A stretch of 64,000 nucleotides of DNA, from assembly GCA_949130495.1 (NCBI GenBank), contig OX422220.1, positions 9,293,001 through 9,357,000 of the forward strand. Reading direction: 5' to 3'. Within the stretch, counting starts at the first letter, position 1, and every line of letters begins with the position of its first letter. Shown one piece after another: positions 10,801-23,700 of the stretch. Source of the stretch: Sambucus nigra. Taxonomy: Eukaryota; Streptophyta; Magnoliopsida; Dipsacales; Adoxaceae. The notes below the pieces were generated by a model. The model was not told the DNA's origin. It worked only from the letters and a program-made list of their open reading frames with translations, and ran no database searches. The translations under genes and the position numbers were made by a program.

Positions 10801-13800
10801 CCGATTTTAGAATACGACGATAATTTTCATATTTCTAGCCTTAGCCTTAAAAACATGGCGTTAGAAGGTGAAAACCCAAAACAGACCCCGCACGATCTCG
10901 TCGGAGGCACCAAAACCTCCCACGGGACCAATGTAACTCGTAGGAACTGACCACGCAGCCGCGGGTCTCTCGGTTTGAGAATACGATGATAATGTTCATA
11001 TTTCTTGACTTAGGCCTAAAAACATAGCGTTAACTCAAAGCATCCCCCGAACGGCCCCATGGGTGGCACCAACACCTCCTATAGGACCAATGTAACTCGT
11101 AGGAACTGACCACACAGCCGCGAGACTCTCGGTTTGAGAATACGACGGTAATTTAAATATTTCTAAACTTAGGCATAACATGGCGTTAGTGGGGGAAATC
11201 CCAAAACAACCATCGAACGACTCCGTGGGAGGCACCAACATCTCCCACGGGACCAATGTCACTCATAGGAACTGACCACACAGCTGCGGGACTCCCGGTT
11301 TGAGAATACGACGATAATTTGCATATTTCTAGATTTAGGGATAAAAACATGGCTTTAGAGGGTGAAAACCCAAAACAGCCCCCGTGGGTGGCACCAACAC
11401 CTCCCACGGGACAAATGTAATCGTAGGAGATGACCACGCAGGCTCGGGACTCCCGGTGTGACAATACGACGATAATTTGCATATTTATTGACATAGGCTT
11501 AAAACTATGGCGTTAGAGGGTGAAAATGCAAAACAGCGCCTGAACGGCCCCGTGGGTGGCACCAACACGTCCTAGAGGACCAATGTAACTCGTAGGAACT
11601 AACCACGCAACTGCGGGACTCTCGATTTCAGAATACGACGATAATTTGCATATTTCTAGGCTTAAGCTTAAAAAATGGCGTTAGAGAGTGAAAACCCTAA
11701 ATAGCCCCCGAACGGCCCCGTGGGAGGTACCAATACCTCCCACGGGACCAATGTAACTCGTAGGAACTGACCACGCAGTCGCGGGTCTCCCGGTTTGAGA
11801 ATACGATGATAATTTGTATACTTCTAGACTTAGGCTTAAAAACATAGTGTTAGAGGCTGAGAACCCAAAACAGTGCCCGAACGGCCCCGTGGGTGGCACC
11901 AACACCTCCCACGGGATGAATGTAACTCGTAAGAACTGACCACACAGCCGCAGGACTCCCGATTTGAAAATACGATGATAATTTGCATATTTCTAGACTT
12001 AGGCTTAAAAACATGGCGTTAGTGGTGGAAAACCCCAAATAGCCCCCAAACGGCCCCGTGGATGGCACCAACACCTCTTACGGGACCAATGTAACTCGTA
12101 GGAACTGACCAAGTAGCCGTGGGACTCCCGGTTTGAGAATACGACGATAATTTGCATATTTCTAGACATAGGCTTAAAAATATAGCGTTAGAGGGTGAAA
12201 ACCCAAAACAACCCTGGAACGGCCCCTTGGGTGGTACCAACACCTCCAACGGGACTAATGTAACTCGTAGGAACTGACCACGCAGCCGCGGGACTCTCGG
12301 TTTGAGAATACGACAATAATTTGTATATTTCTAGACTTAGGCTTAAAAACATGGCGTTAGAGGTTGAAAACCCAAAACGACCCCCTAACAGCCCCGTGGG
12401 TGGCACCAACACCTCCCACGGGACCAATGTAACTCGTAGGAACTTACCACGAAGCCGCGGGACTCCCGGTTTGATAAGATGACGATAATTAGTATATTTC
12501 TAGACTTAGGTTTAAAAAATGGCGTTAGAGGGTGAAAACCCAAAATAGCCCCCAAACGGTCCCGTGGGAGGCACCAACACCTCCCGCAGCACCAATGTAA
12601 CGCATAGGAACTGACCACGCAGCTGTATGACTCCCGATTTGAGGATGCGATGATAATTTGCATATTTATAGACTTAGGCTTCAAAACATGGCATTAGAGG
12701 GTGAAAAACCAAAACAACCCCCGAACGGCCTCGTGGGAGGCACCAATACCTCCCACGGGATGAATGTAATTCGTAGGAACTCACCACGCAGCCGCGGGTC
12801 TCCCGATTTGAGAATAAAACGATAATTTGCATATTTATAGACTAAGGCTTAAAAACATGGTGTTAGTGGTGAAAACCCAAAACAGCCCCCGAACGGCCCC
12901 GTGGGTGGCACCAACACCTGTCACGAGACCAATACAACTCGTAGGAACTGACCACGCAGCCGCGGGACTCCCAGATTGAGAATACGACGATAATTTACAT
13001 ATTTCTAGACTTAGGGTTAAAAACATAGCGTTAGAGGGTTAAAACCCAAAACAACCCCCGAACGGCCCCGTTAGTGGCACCAACACCTCCCAGGGGACCA
13101 TTGTAACTCGCAGGAACTGACCACGCAGCCATAGGACTCCCGGTTTTAGAATACACTCATAATTTTCATATTTCAATACTTAGGATTAAAAACATGGAGT
13201 TAGTGGGGGAAAACCCCAAATAGCCCCCGAATGGCCCCGTGGGTGGCACCAACACCTCTCACGGGACCAATGTATCTTGTAGCAACTGACCACGTAGCCG
13301 CGGGACTCCCAATTTAAGAATACGATGATAATTTGCATATTTCTAGACGTATGCTTAAAAACATGGCGTTAGGGGGTGAAAAGCCAAAACAACCCCCGAA
13401 CGGCCCCGTGGGTGGCACCAACACCACTTACGGGACCAATATAACTCATAGGAACTGACCATGCAGCCGCGGAACTCTCGGCTTTAGAATACGACGATAA
13501 TTTGCATATTTCTAGCCTTAGCCTTAAAAACATGGCGTTAGAGGGTGAAAACCCAAAACAAACACGGAACGATCTCGTCGGAGGCACCAAAACCTCCCAC
13601 GGGACCAATGTAACTCGTAGGAACTGACCACACAGCCGCGGGTCTCTCGGTTTGAGAATACGACGATAATGTGCATATTTCTTGACTTAGGCCTAAAAAC
13701 ATAGCGTTAACTCAAAACATCCCCCGAACGGCCCCGTGGGTGGCACCAACACCTCCTATAGGACCAATGTAACTCGTAGGAACTGACCACACAGCCGCGA

Positions 13801-15560
13801 GACTCTCGGTTTGAGAATACGACAACAATTTAAATATTTCTAAACTTAGGCATAACATGGCATTAGTGGGGGAAATCCCAAAACGACCATCGAACGACTC
13901 TGTGGGAGGAACCAACATCTCCCACGGGACCAATGTCACTCATAGGAACTGACCACGTAGCTGCGGGACTCCCGGTTTGAGAATACGATGATAATTTGCA
14001 TATTTCTAGATTTATGGATTAAAACATGGCTTTAGAGGGTGAAAACCCATAACAGCCCCCAAACGGCCCCGTGGGTGGCACCAACACCTCCAACGGGACA
14101 AATGTAACTCGTAGGAGCTGATCACGCAGGCTCGGGACTCCCGGTTTGAGAATACGATGATAATTTGCATATTTATTGACATAGGCTTAAAAACATGGCG
14201 TTAGAGGGTGAAAATGCAAAACAGCGCCTGAACGGCCCCGTGGGTGGCACCAACACGTCCCACAGGACCAATGTAACTCGTAGGAACTAACCACGCAATT
14301 ACAGGACTCGCGGTTTCAGAATACGATGATAATGTGCATATTTCTAGGCTTAGGCTTAAAAAATGGCGTTAGAGAGTGAAAACCCAAAATAGCCCCCGAA
14401 CGGCCCCGTGGGAGGTACCAATACCTCCAATGGGACCAATGTAACTCGTAGAAACTGACCACACAGCCGCGAGACTCTCGGTTTGAGAATACGACAGCAA
14501 TTTAAATATTTCTAAACTTAGGCATAACATGGTGTTAGTGGGGGAAATCCAAAAACAACCATCGAACGACTCTGTGGGAGGAACCAACATCTCCCATGGG
14601 ACCAATGTCACTCATAGGAACTGACCACGTAGCTGCGGGACTCCCGGTTTGAGAATACGATGATAGTTTACATATTTCTAGATTTAGGGATTAAGACATG
14701 GATTTAGAGGCTGAAAACCCAAAACAGCCCCCAAACGGCCCCGTGGGTGGCACCAACACCTCCCACGGGATGAATGTAACTCGTAAGAACTGACCACACA
14801 GCCGCGGGACTGTCGATTTGAAAATACAAGGATAATTTGCATATTTCTAGACTTAGGCTTAAAAACATGGCGTTAGTGGTGGAAAACCCTAAATAGCCCC
14901 CTAACGGCCCCGTGGATGGCACCAACACCTCTCACGGGACCAATGTAACTCGTAGGAACTGACCAAGTAGCCGTTGGACTCCCGGTTTGAGAATACGACG
15001 ATAATTTGCATATTTCTAGACGTAGGCCTAAAAATATAGCGTTAGAGGGTGAAAACCCAAAACAACCCCCGAACGGCCCCGTGGGTGGTACCAACACCTC
15101 CAACGGGACTAATGTAACTCGTAGGAACTGACCACGCGGCCGCGGGACTCTCGGTTTGAGAATACGACGATAATTTGCATATTTCTAGACTTAGGCTTAA
15201 AAACATGGCGTTAGAGGTTGAAAACCCAAAACGGCCCCCGAACAGCCCTGTGGGTGGCACCAACACCTCCCACGGGACCAATGTAACTCGTAGGAACTTA
15301 CCACGAAGCCGCGGGACTCCCGGTTTGAGAATACGACGATAATTTGTATATTTCTAGACTTGGGTTTAAAAAATGACGTTAGAGGGTGAAAGCCCAAAAT
15401 AGATCCCCGAACGCCACCGTGGGTGACACCAACACCTCCCACAGGATAAATGTAACACGTAGGAATAGACCACGCAACCGCGGGACTCCCGATTTGAGAA
15501 TACGACGATAATTTGTATATTTCTAGACTTAGGCTTAAAAACATGGTGTTAGAGGGTGAA
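7900..15560 (+). repeat. Three related multi-monomer blocks at the left of the array
   Basis: The same succession of monomer variants appears three times, at about 7960-9640, 10960-12640 and 13640-15560. Corresponding points are 3,016 bp apart between blocks 1 and 2 (for example 9003/12019 and 9172/12188). They are 2,854 bp apart between blocks 2 and 3 (11850/14704, 12019/14873, 12188/15042). Each block opens with a monomer lacking about 10 bp (GAGGGTGAAA missing; near 8020, 11030 and 13705), followed by a monomer with the 3-bp deletion GGCATAACATGG (near 8164, 11172 and 13850). This is higher-order structure of variable length, not a strict higher-order repeat. Confidence 0.75.
13770..14752 (+). 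repeat. Short four-monomer duplication inside the third left block
   Basis: About 300 bp at 13770-14080 recurs at 14442-14752 with an offset of 672 bp, roughly four monomers. Shared rare variants include CGAACGACTCTGTGGGAGGA with ACCAACATCTCCCA and GACCACGTAGCTGCGGG. It makes the 3-bp-deletion subtype appear twice in quick succession (13850 and 14522). Confidence 0.72.
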
Positions 15561-16737
15561 AATCCAAAACAGCCCCCGAACGACACCGTGGGAGGCACCA
15601 ACACCTTCCACAAGACCAATGTAACTCGTAGGAACTCACCATGCAGCTGCGGATCTCCCGGTTTGGGAATACATCGATAATTTGCATATTTCTAGACTTA
15701 GGCTTAAAAACATGGCATTAGAGGGTGAAAAACCAAAACAGCCCCCTAACGGCCCCGTAGGAGGCACCAACACCTCCCACAGGACCAATATAACTCGTAA
15801 CAACCGACCACGTAGCCGCGGGACTCCCGATTTAAGAATACGATGATAAATTGCATATTTCTAGACGTATGCTTAAAATATGGCATTAGGGGGTGAAAAT
15901 CCAAAACAACCCCCGAACGGCCCCGTGGGTGGCACCAACACCTCTTACGGGACCAATGTGACTCATAGGAACTGACCATGCAGCCGCGGGACTCCCACTT
16001 TTAGAATACGATGATAATTTGCATATTTTTAGACTTAGGCTTAAAAACATGGCGTTAGAGGGTGAAAACCCAAAATAACCCCCGAACGATCTCGTGGGAG
16101 GCACCAACATATCCCATTGGACCAATGTAACTCGCAGGAACTGACCATGCAGCCGCGGGTCTCTCAGTTTGAGAATATGACAATAATGTGCATATTTTTA
16201 GACTTAGGGTTGAAAAGATAGCGTCAAGCCAAAACATCCCCCGAACGGCCCCGTGGGTGGCACCATAACCTCCCATAGGACCAATGTAACTCATAGGAAC
16301 TGACCACACAGCTGCGAGACTCCCAGTTTGAGAATATGACGATAATTTACATATTTCTAGACTTAGGTATAACATGGCGTTAGTGGAGGAAATCCCAAAA
16401 CAGCTATCGAACGGCTCTGTGGGAGGCACCAACAGCTCCCACGGGACCAATGTCACTCGTAGGAACTGATTATGTAGCCGCATGACTCCCGATTTGAGAA
16501 TAAGACGATAATTTGCATATTTCTAGACTTAGGCTTAAAAACATGGCTTTAGGGGGTGAAAACCCAAAACAGCCCCCGAACGGCCCCGTCGGTGGCACCA
16601 ACACCTCCAATGGGACAAATGTAACTCGTAGGAGCTAACCACGTAGCCTCGGGACTCTCGGTTTCAGAATACAACGATAATTTACATATTTATAGACTTA
16701 GGCTTAAAAACATGGTGTTAGAGGGTGAAAATGCAAA

Positions 16738-16765
16738 ACAGCCCCCGAACGGCCACGGGACCAAT
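16738..16765 (+). repeat. Monomer shortened by 24 bp within the inverted-repeat region
   Basis: GAACGGCCACGGGACCAATG lacks the left stem and loop of the dyad. The monomer is 145 bp between AAT starts (16618 and 16763). Confidence 0.85.
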
Positions 16766-19700
16766 GTAACTCGTAGGAACAAATCATGAAGCCCCAAGAC
16801 TCTCGGTTTGAGAATATGATGATAATTTGCATATTTCTAGGCTTAGGCTTAAAAACATGGCATTAACACCCAAAATAGCCCCCGAAATACCCCGTGGGAG
16901 CTACCAACACCTCCCATGGGACCAGTGTAACTCGTAGGAATTGACCATGCAACCGCGGGTCTATCGGTTAGATAATACGACAATAATTTCCATATTTCTA
17001 TACTTAGGCTTAAAAACAAAGTGTTACAGGGTGAAAACCCAAAACAGCCCTCGAACGGCCCCGTGAGTGGCACCAAAACCTCCCTCCGGACGAATGTAAC
17101 TCGTAGGAACTGGTCACACAGTCGCGGGACTCCCGATTTGAGAATACGATGATAATTTGCATATTTCTAGACTTAGGCTTAAAAACATGGCGTTAGTGGG
17201 GGAAAACCCCAAATAACCCCCTAACGGCCCTGTGGGTGGCACCAACACCTCCCACGGGACAAATGTAACTCGTAGGAACTGACCACGTAGCCGCGGGACT
17301 CCCGGTTTGAGAATACGACGATAATTTGCATATTTATAGACTTAGGCTTAAAAACATGACGTTAGAGGGTGAAAACCCAAAACAACCCCCGAACGGCCCG
17401 TGGGTGGCACCAATACCTCTCACGAGACCAATGTAACTCGTAGGGACTGACCACGCAGCCGTAGGACTTCCGATTTAAGAATACGATGATAATTTGCATA
17501 TTTCTAGACTTAGGCTTAAAAACATGGCGTTAGATAGTGATAACGCAAAACAACCCCCGAACAGCTCCGTGGGAGGCACCAACACCTCCCATGAAACCAA
17601 TGTAACTTGTAGGAACTCACCACGTAGCCATGGGATTGCCCGTTTGAGAATACGACGATAATTTGCATATTTCTAGACTTAGGCTTAAAAACATGGCGTT
17701 AGAGGGTGAAAACCCAAAACAACACCGAACGTCCCCGTGGAAGGCACCAACACCTCTTACGGGACCAATGTAACTCGTAGGAACTGACCACGCAGCCGCG
17801 GGACTCCCGGTTTGAGAATACGACGATAATCAGCATATTTCTACACTTAGGCATAACATTGCGTTAGTGGGAGAAAACCCGAAAAGCCTCAGAACTACCT
17901 CGTGGGAGGCACCAACACCTTCCACGGAACCAATGTAACTCGTAGGAACTGAGCATGCAGCCGTGGGACTCCCGATTTGAGAATACAACGATAATTTGCA
18001 TATTTCTAGACTTAGGCTCAAAAACATAGTGTTAGAGGGTAAAAACCCAAAATTGCCCCCGAACGGCCCCGTGGGTGGCACTAATACCTCACACGGGACT
18101 AATGTAACTCTTAGGAACTCACCACGTGACCGTGGGACTCTCGGTTTGAGAATATGAGGATAATTTTTATATTTCAAGACTTAGGCTTAAAAAATGGCGT
18201 TAGAAGGTAAAAACCCAAAACTTCCCCCGAACGGCCCCGTAGGAGGCACCAACACCTCCCACGGGACCAATGTAACTCGTAGGAACTGACCACGCAGCCG
18301 AGGGTCTCCCGATTTGAAAATACGTCGATAATTTATATATTTCTAGACTTAGGCTTAAAATTGGCGTTAGACGGGGAAAACCCAAAATAGCCCCCGAACG
18401 GTCCCGTGGGAGGCACCAACACCTCCCACGGGACCAATGTAACTCGTTGGAACACACCACGCAGCCGCGGGTCTCCCGATTTGAGAATATATCGATAATT
18501 TGCATATTTATAGACTTAGGCTTAAAAACATGGCGTTAGAGGGTGAAAAACCAAAACAGCCCCCTAACGGCCCCGTGGGAGGCACCAACACCTCCCACGG
18601 GACCAATGTAACTCATAGCAACTGACCACGCAGCCGCGGGACTCCCGGTTTGAGAATACGATAATAATTTGCATATTTCTAGACATATGCCTAAAAATGT
18701 GGCGTTAGGGGGTGAGAAGACAAAATAACCCCCGAACGGCCCCGTGGGTAGCACCAACACCTCCTACGGGACCAATGTAACTCATAGGAACTGACCATTC
18801 AGCTGCGGGACTCCCAGTTTTAGAATACGACGATAATTTGCATATTTCTAGACTTACGCTTAAAAACATGGCGTTAGAGGGTGAAAACTAAAAACTGCCC
18901 CCGACCGATCTCGTCGGAGGCACCAACACCTCCCACGGGACTAATGTAACTCGTAGGAACTCACCACGCAGCCGCGGGTCTCTCGATTTGAGAATACGAT
19001 GAAAATGTGCGTATTTTTAGATTTAGGCTTAAAAACATAGAGTCAACCCAAAACATCCCCCGGACGGCCCCGTGGGTGGCACCAACACCTCCCAAAGGAC
19101 CAATGTAACTCGTAGGAACTGACCACACAGCCACGAGACTCCCGATTTGAGAATATGACGGCAATTTACATATTTTGAGAGTTAGGCATAACATGGCATT
19201 AGTGGAGGAAAACCCAAAACGACCATCGAACGGCTCCATGGGAGGCACCAACACCTCCCAGGGGACCAATGTAACTCGTAGGAACTGACCATGCAGTTGA
19301 GGGACTCCCGGTTTGAGAATACGACGATAATTTGCATATTTCTAGACTTAGGCTTAAAAGCATGGCTTTAGAGGGTGAAAACCCAAAACAACACCCGAAC
19401 GGCCCCGTTGGTGGCACCAACACCTCCAACGGGACAAATGTAACTCGTAGGAGCTGACCACGCAGTCTCGGGACTCCCAGTTTGAGAATATGACTCTAAT
19501 TTGCATATTTGTAGACTTAGGCTTAAAAACATGGTGTTAGAGGGTGAAAACCCAAAATAGCCCCCGAACTTCCCCGTGGGTGGCACCAACACCTCCCACG
19601 ACACCACTGTAACTCGTAGGAACTGACCACACAGTCGCATGACTCTCGGTTTGAGAATATGACAGTAATTTGCATATTTCTAGACTTAGGCATAACATGG

Positions 19701-19984
19701 CATTAGTGGGAGAAAAGCCGAAACGGCCCCCGAACGGCCCCGTTGGAGGCACCAACACCTCCCACGTGGCCACTGTAACTCATAGGAACTGACCACGCGA
19801 TCGTGGGACTCTCGGTTTGAGAATACAATGATAATTTTCATATTTTTAGACTTAGGCTTAAAAACATAGCGTTAGAGAGTGAAAACCCAAAACTGCACCC
19901 AAACGGCCCCGTGGGTGGCACCAACTCCTCCCACGGGACCAATGTAACTCGTAGGAACTAACCACGCAGTCGCGGGACTCCCGG

Positions 19985-20720
19985 TTTGAGAATACAATGA
20001 TAACTTTCATATTTCTGGACTTGGGCTTAAAAACATGGCGATAGAGGGTGAAAACCCAAAACAGCCTCCGAACGGCCTCGTGGGAGGCACCAACACCTCC
20101 CATGGGACCAAAGTAACTCGTAGGAACTCACCACGCAGCCGCGGGTCTCCCGATTTGAGAATACGTCAATAATTTTCATATATCTAGACTTAGACTTGAA
20201 AACAAGGCGTTAGAGGGTGAAAACGCAAAATAACCCCCAAACGGCACCGTGCGAGGCACCAACACCTCCCACGGGACCAATGTATCTCATAGGGACTGAC
20301 CACATAGCCGCGGGTCTCCCGGTTTGAGGATACATCAGTAATTTGCATATTTCTAGACTTAGGATTAAAAACATGGCGTTAAAAGGTGCAAAACCCAAAA
20401 AAAAACCCGAACGGCCCTGTGGGAGGCACCAACCCCTCCCACGATAATTTGCATATTTCTAGACTTAGGCTTAAAAACATAGCGTTAGATGGTGAAAATC
20501 CAAAACAGCCCCCAATCGGCCCCGTGGGTGGCACCACCACATCCCACAGGACCAATATAACTCATAGGAACTGACCACGCTTCCGCTGGACTCCTGGTTT
20601 GAGAATACGACGATAATTTGCATATTTCTAGACTTAGGCTTAAAACCATAGCGTTAGTGGGGGAAAACTCGAAACAACCCATGAACGCCCCGGTGGGAGG
20701 TGCCAACACCTCCCACGAAA
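19985..20720 (+). repeat. Satellite segment with a distant copy at the right edge of the window
   Basis: Rare variants in order are a TGGACTTGGGCTTAAAAACATGG junction, GAAAACGCAAAA, AATGTATCTCATAGGGA, GGTGCAAAACC and CCCCAATCGGCCCCGTGG with GGCACCACCACATCCCACA. The same order is found at about 63250-64000. The offset is 43,257 bp at the TATCTCATAGG marker and 43,321 bp at the CCAATCGG marker. The 64-bp difference matches a deletion in this copy near 20442. Confidence 0.82.
20428..20452 (+). repeat. Truncated monomer junction (net 64-bp deletion)
   Basis: AACCCCTCCCACG runs directly into ATAATTTGCATATT, so the AATGTAACTCGTAGG-to-GAATACGATG part of a monomer is missing. The duplicate of this region near 63690-63770 retains it. 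The deletion therefore happened after the two segments separated. Confidence 0.85.
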
Positions 20721-23700
20721 CCAATGTAACTCGTAGGAACTGACCACACAGCCGCGGGACTCCTTGTTTGAGAATACGATGATAATTTGCATATTTCTTG
20801 ACATAGGTTTAAAAACATGGCGTTAGAGGGTGAAAGCCGAAAACTTCACCCGAATGGCCCCATGGGTGGAACCAATAACTCCCACGGGACCAATTTAATT
20901 TGTAGGAACTGTCCACGCAGCCGCGGACTCCCGATTTGAGAATATGATGATACTTTGCATATTTCTAGACTTAGGCTTAAAAACATGGCGTTAGAGGGTA
21001 AAAACCCAATACAGCCCCCGAACGGCCCCGTGGGTGGCACTAACACCTCCCACGGGACCAATGTAACTCGTAGGAACTGACCACGAAGCCGCGGGACTCC
21101 CGGTTTGAGAATACGATGATAATTTGCATATTTTAGACTTAGGCTTAAAAACATGGCTTTAGAAGGTGAAAACCCAAAATAGCCCCCGAACGGCTCCGTG
21201 GGAGGCTCCAACACCTCCCACGGGTCAATGTAACTTGTAGGGATTGACCACGCAGCCGCGGGTCTCCAGGTTTGAGAATACGACGATAATTTTCATATTT
21301 CTAGACTTAGGCTTAAAACCATAGCTTTAGAGGGTAAAAACCCAAAATAGCCCCCGAATGGCCCTGTGAGTGGCACCAACACCTCCCACGGCACCAATGT
21401 AACCTGTCATGACTGACCACGCACCCGCAGGATCCCCGATTTGAGAATACAATGGTAATTTGTATATTTCTAAACATAGGCATAACATGGCATTTGTGGG
21501 AGTAAAATCTGAAACAGCCCCCGAACGGCTCCGTGGGAGGCACCAACACCTCCCACGGGACCCATGTAACTCATAGGAAATGACCACATAGCCGCGGGAC
21601 TCTCGGTTTGAGAATACAATGATAATTTGCATATCTCTATACTTAGGCTTAAAAACATAGCGTTAAAGGGTGAAAACCCAAAACTTCACCCCAACGGCTC
21701 CATGGGTGGCACCAACACTTCCCATGGGACCAATGTAACTCGTAGGAGCTAATCACGCATCCACGGGATTCCCCGTTTGAGAATATGACGATAATTTGCT
21801 TATAACTAGACTTAGGCTTAAAAACATGGCGTTAGAGGGTGAAAACACAAAATAACCCCCGAACGGCCCCGTGGGAGGTACCAACACCTCCCACAGGACC
21901 AATGTAACTCGTAGCAACTCACCACGCAGCCGCAGGTCTCCCGGTTTGAGAATATATTGATAATTTGTATATTTCTAAACTTAGGCTTAAAAACATGGCG
22001 TTAGAGAGTGAAAAACAAAAACAGCCCCGAACGACCCCGTGGGCGGCACCAACACCTCCCACGGGACCAATGTAACTTGTAGGAACTGACCACACAGCCG
22101 CGGGTCTCCCGGTTTGAGAATACGACGATAATTTGCATATTTCTAGACTTGGGCTTAAAAACATATTGTTAGAGGGTGAAAATCGAAAACATCCCTGAAC
22201 GGCCCCGTGGGTGGCACCAACACCTCCCACAGGACCAATATAACTCGTAGGAACTTACCACCCAGCTGTGAGACTCCCGGTTTGAAGAATACGACGATAA
22301 TTTAAATATTTTTATACTTAAGCGTAACATGGCGTTAGTGGGGGAAATCTTAAAATAGCCCCCGAACGGCTCCGTGGGAGACACTAACATCTCCCACGGG
22401 ACTAAGGTAACTCGTAAGAACTAACCACACAGCCGCGGGACTCCCGGTTTGAGAATACGACGATAATTTCCATATTTCTAGACTTAGGCTTCAAAACATG
22501 GCTTTAGAAGGTGAAAACCCAAAACATCCCCCGAACGGCCCCGTGGGTGGCACCAAAACCTCCCACGGGACAAATGCAACTCGTACGAAGTTACCACGCA
22601 GCTGCGGGACTCCCAGTTTGATGATACGATGATAATTTGTATATTTCTAGACGTAGGATTAAAAACACGGTGTTAGAGGGTGAAAACTGAAAATAGCCCC
22701 CGGAAGGCCCCGTGGGTGGCACCAACACCTCTCGCGGGACCAATGTAACTCGTAGTAACTGACCACGCAGCCGCGAGACTCCCTGTTTGAGAATACGGCA
22801 ATAATTTGCATATTTCAAGACTTAGGATTAAAAACGTGGCGATAGAGGGTGCAAACCCAAAACAGCCCCCGAACGGCCCCGTGGGAGGGACCAGCACCTC
22901 CCACGGGACCAATGTAACTCATAGGAACTGACCACGCAGCCGCGGGTCTCCCAGTTTGAGAATACGATGGTAATTTGCATATTTCTAGACTTAGGCTTAA
23001 AACCATAGCGTTAGAGGGTGAAAACCCAAAACAACCCCCGAACTGCTCCGTGGGTGGCACCTACACCTCCCACGGCACCAATGTAACTCGTAGGAACTGA
23101 CCACGCAGCAGCAGTACTCCTGGTGTGACAATACGACGGTAATTTGCATAATTCTAGACTTAGGTATAACATGGCGTTAGCGGGAGAAAACCCAAAACAA
23201 CCCCTGAACGGCCCCGTGGAAGACACCAAGACCTCCCACGGGAACAATATAACTCGTAGGAGCTGACCACGCAGCTGCGGGACTCCCGATTTGAGAATAC
23301 GATGATATTTTGCATATATCTAGACTTAGGCTTAAAAATAGAGCGTTAGAGGGTAAATACCCAAAGTTGCACCCAAACGGCCCCGTGGGTGGCACCAACA
23401 CCTCCCACGAGACCAATGTAACTCGTAGGAACTGACCACACAGCCGCGGGTCTACCAGTTTGAGAATACGACAATAATTTGCAAATTTCTAGACTTAGGC
23501 TTAAAACCATAGAATTAGTTGGTGATAACCCAAAACAACCCCCGAACGTCCCCGTGGGAGGCACCAACACTTCTCACGGGACCATTGTAACTCGTAGGAA
23601 CTCACTATGCAGCCACGGGTCTCTCGATTTGAGAATATGCCGATAATTAACATATCTCTAGCCTTAGGCTTAAAAACATGGCATTAGAGGGTGAAAACTC

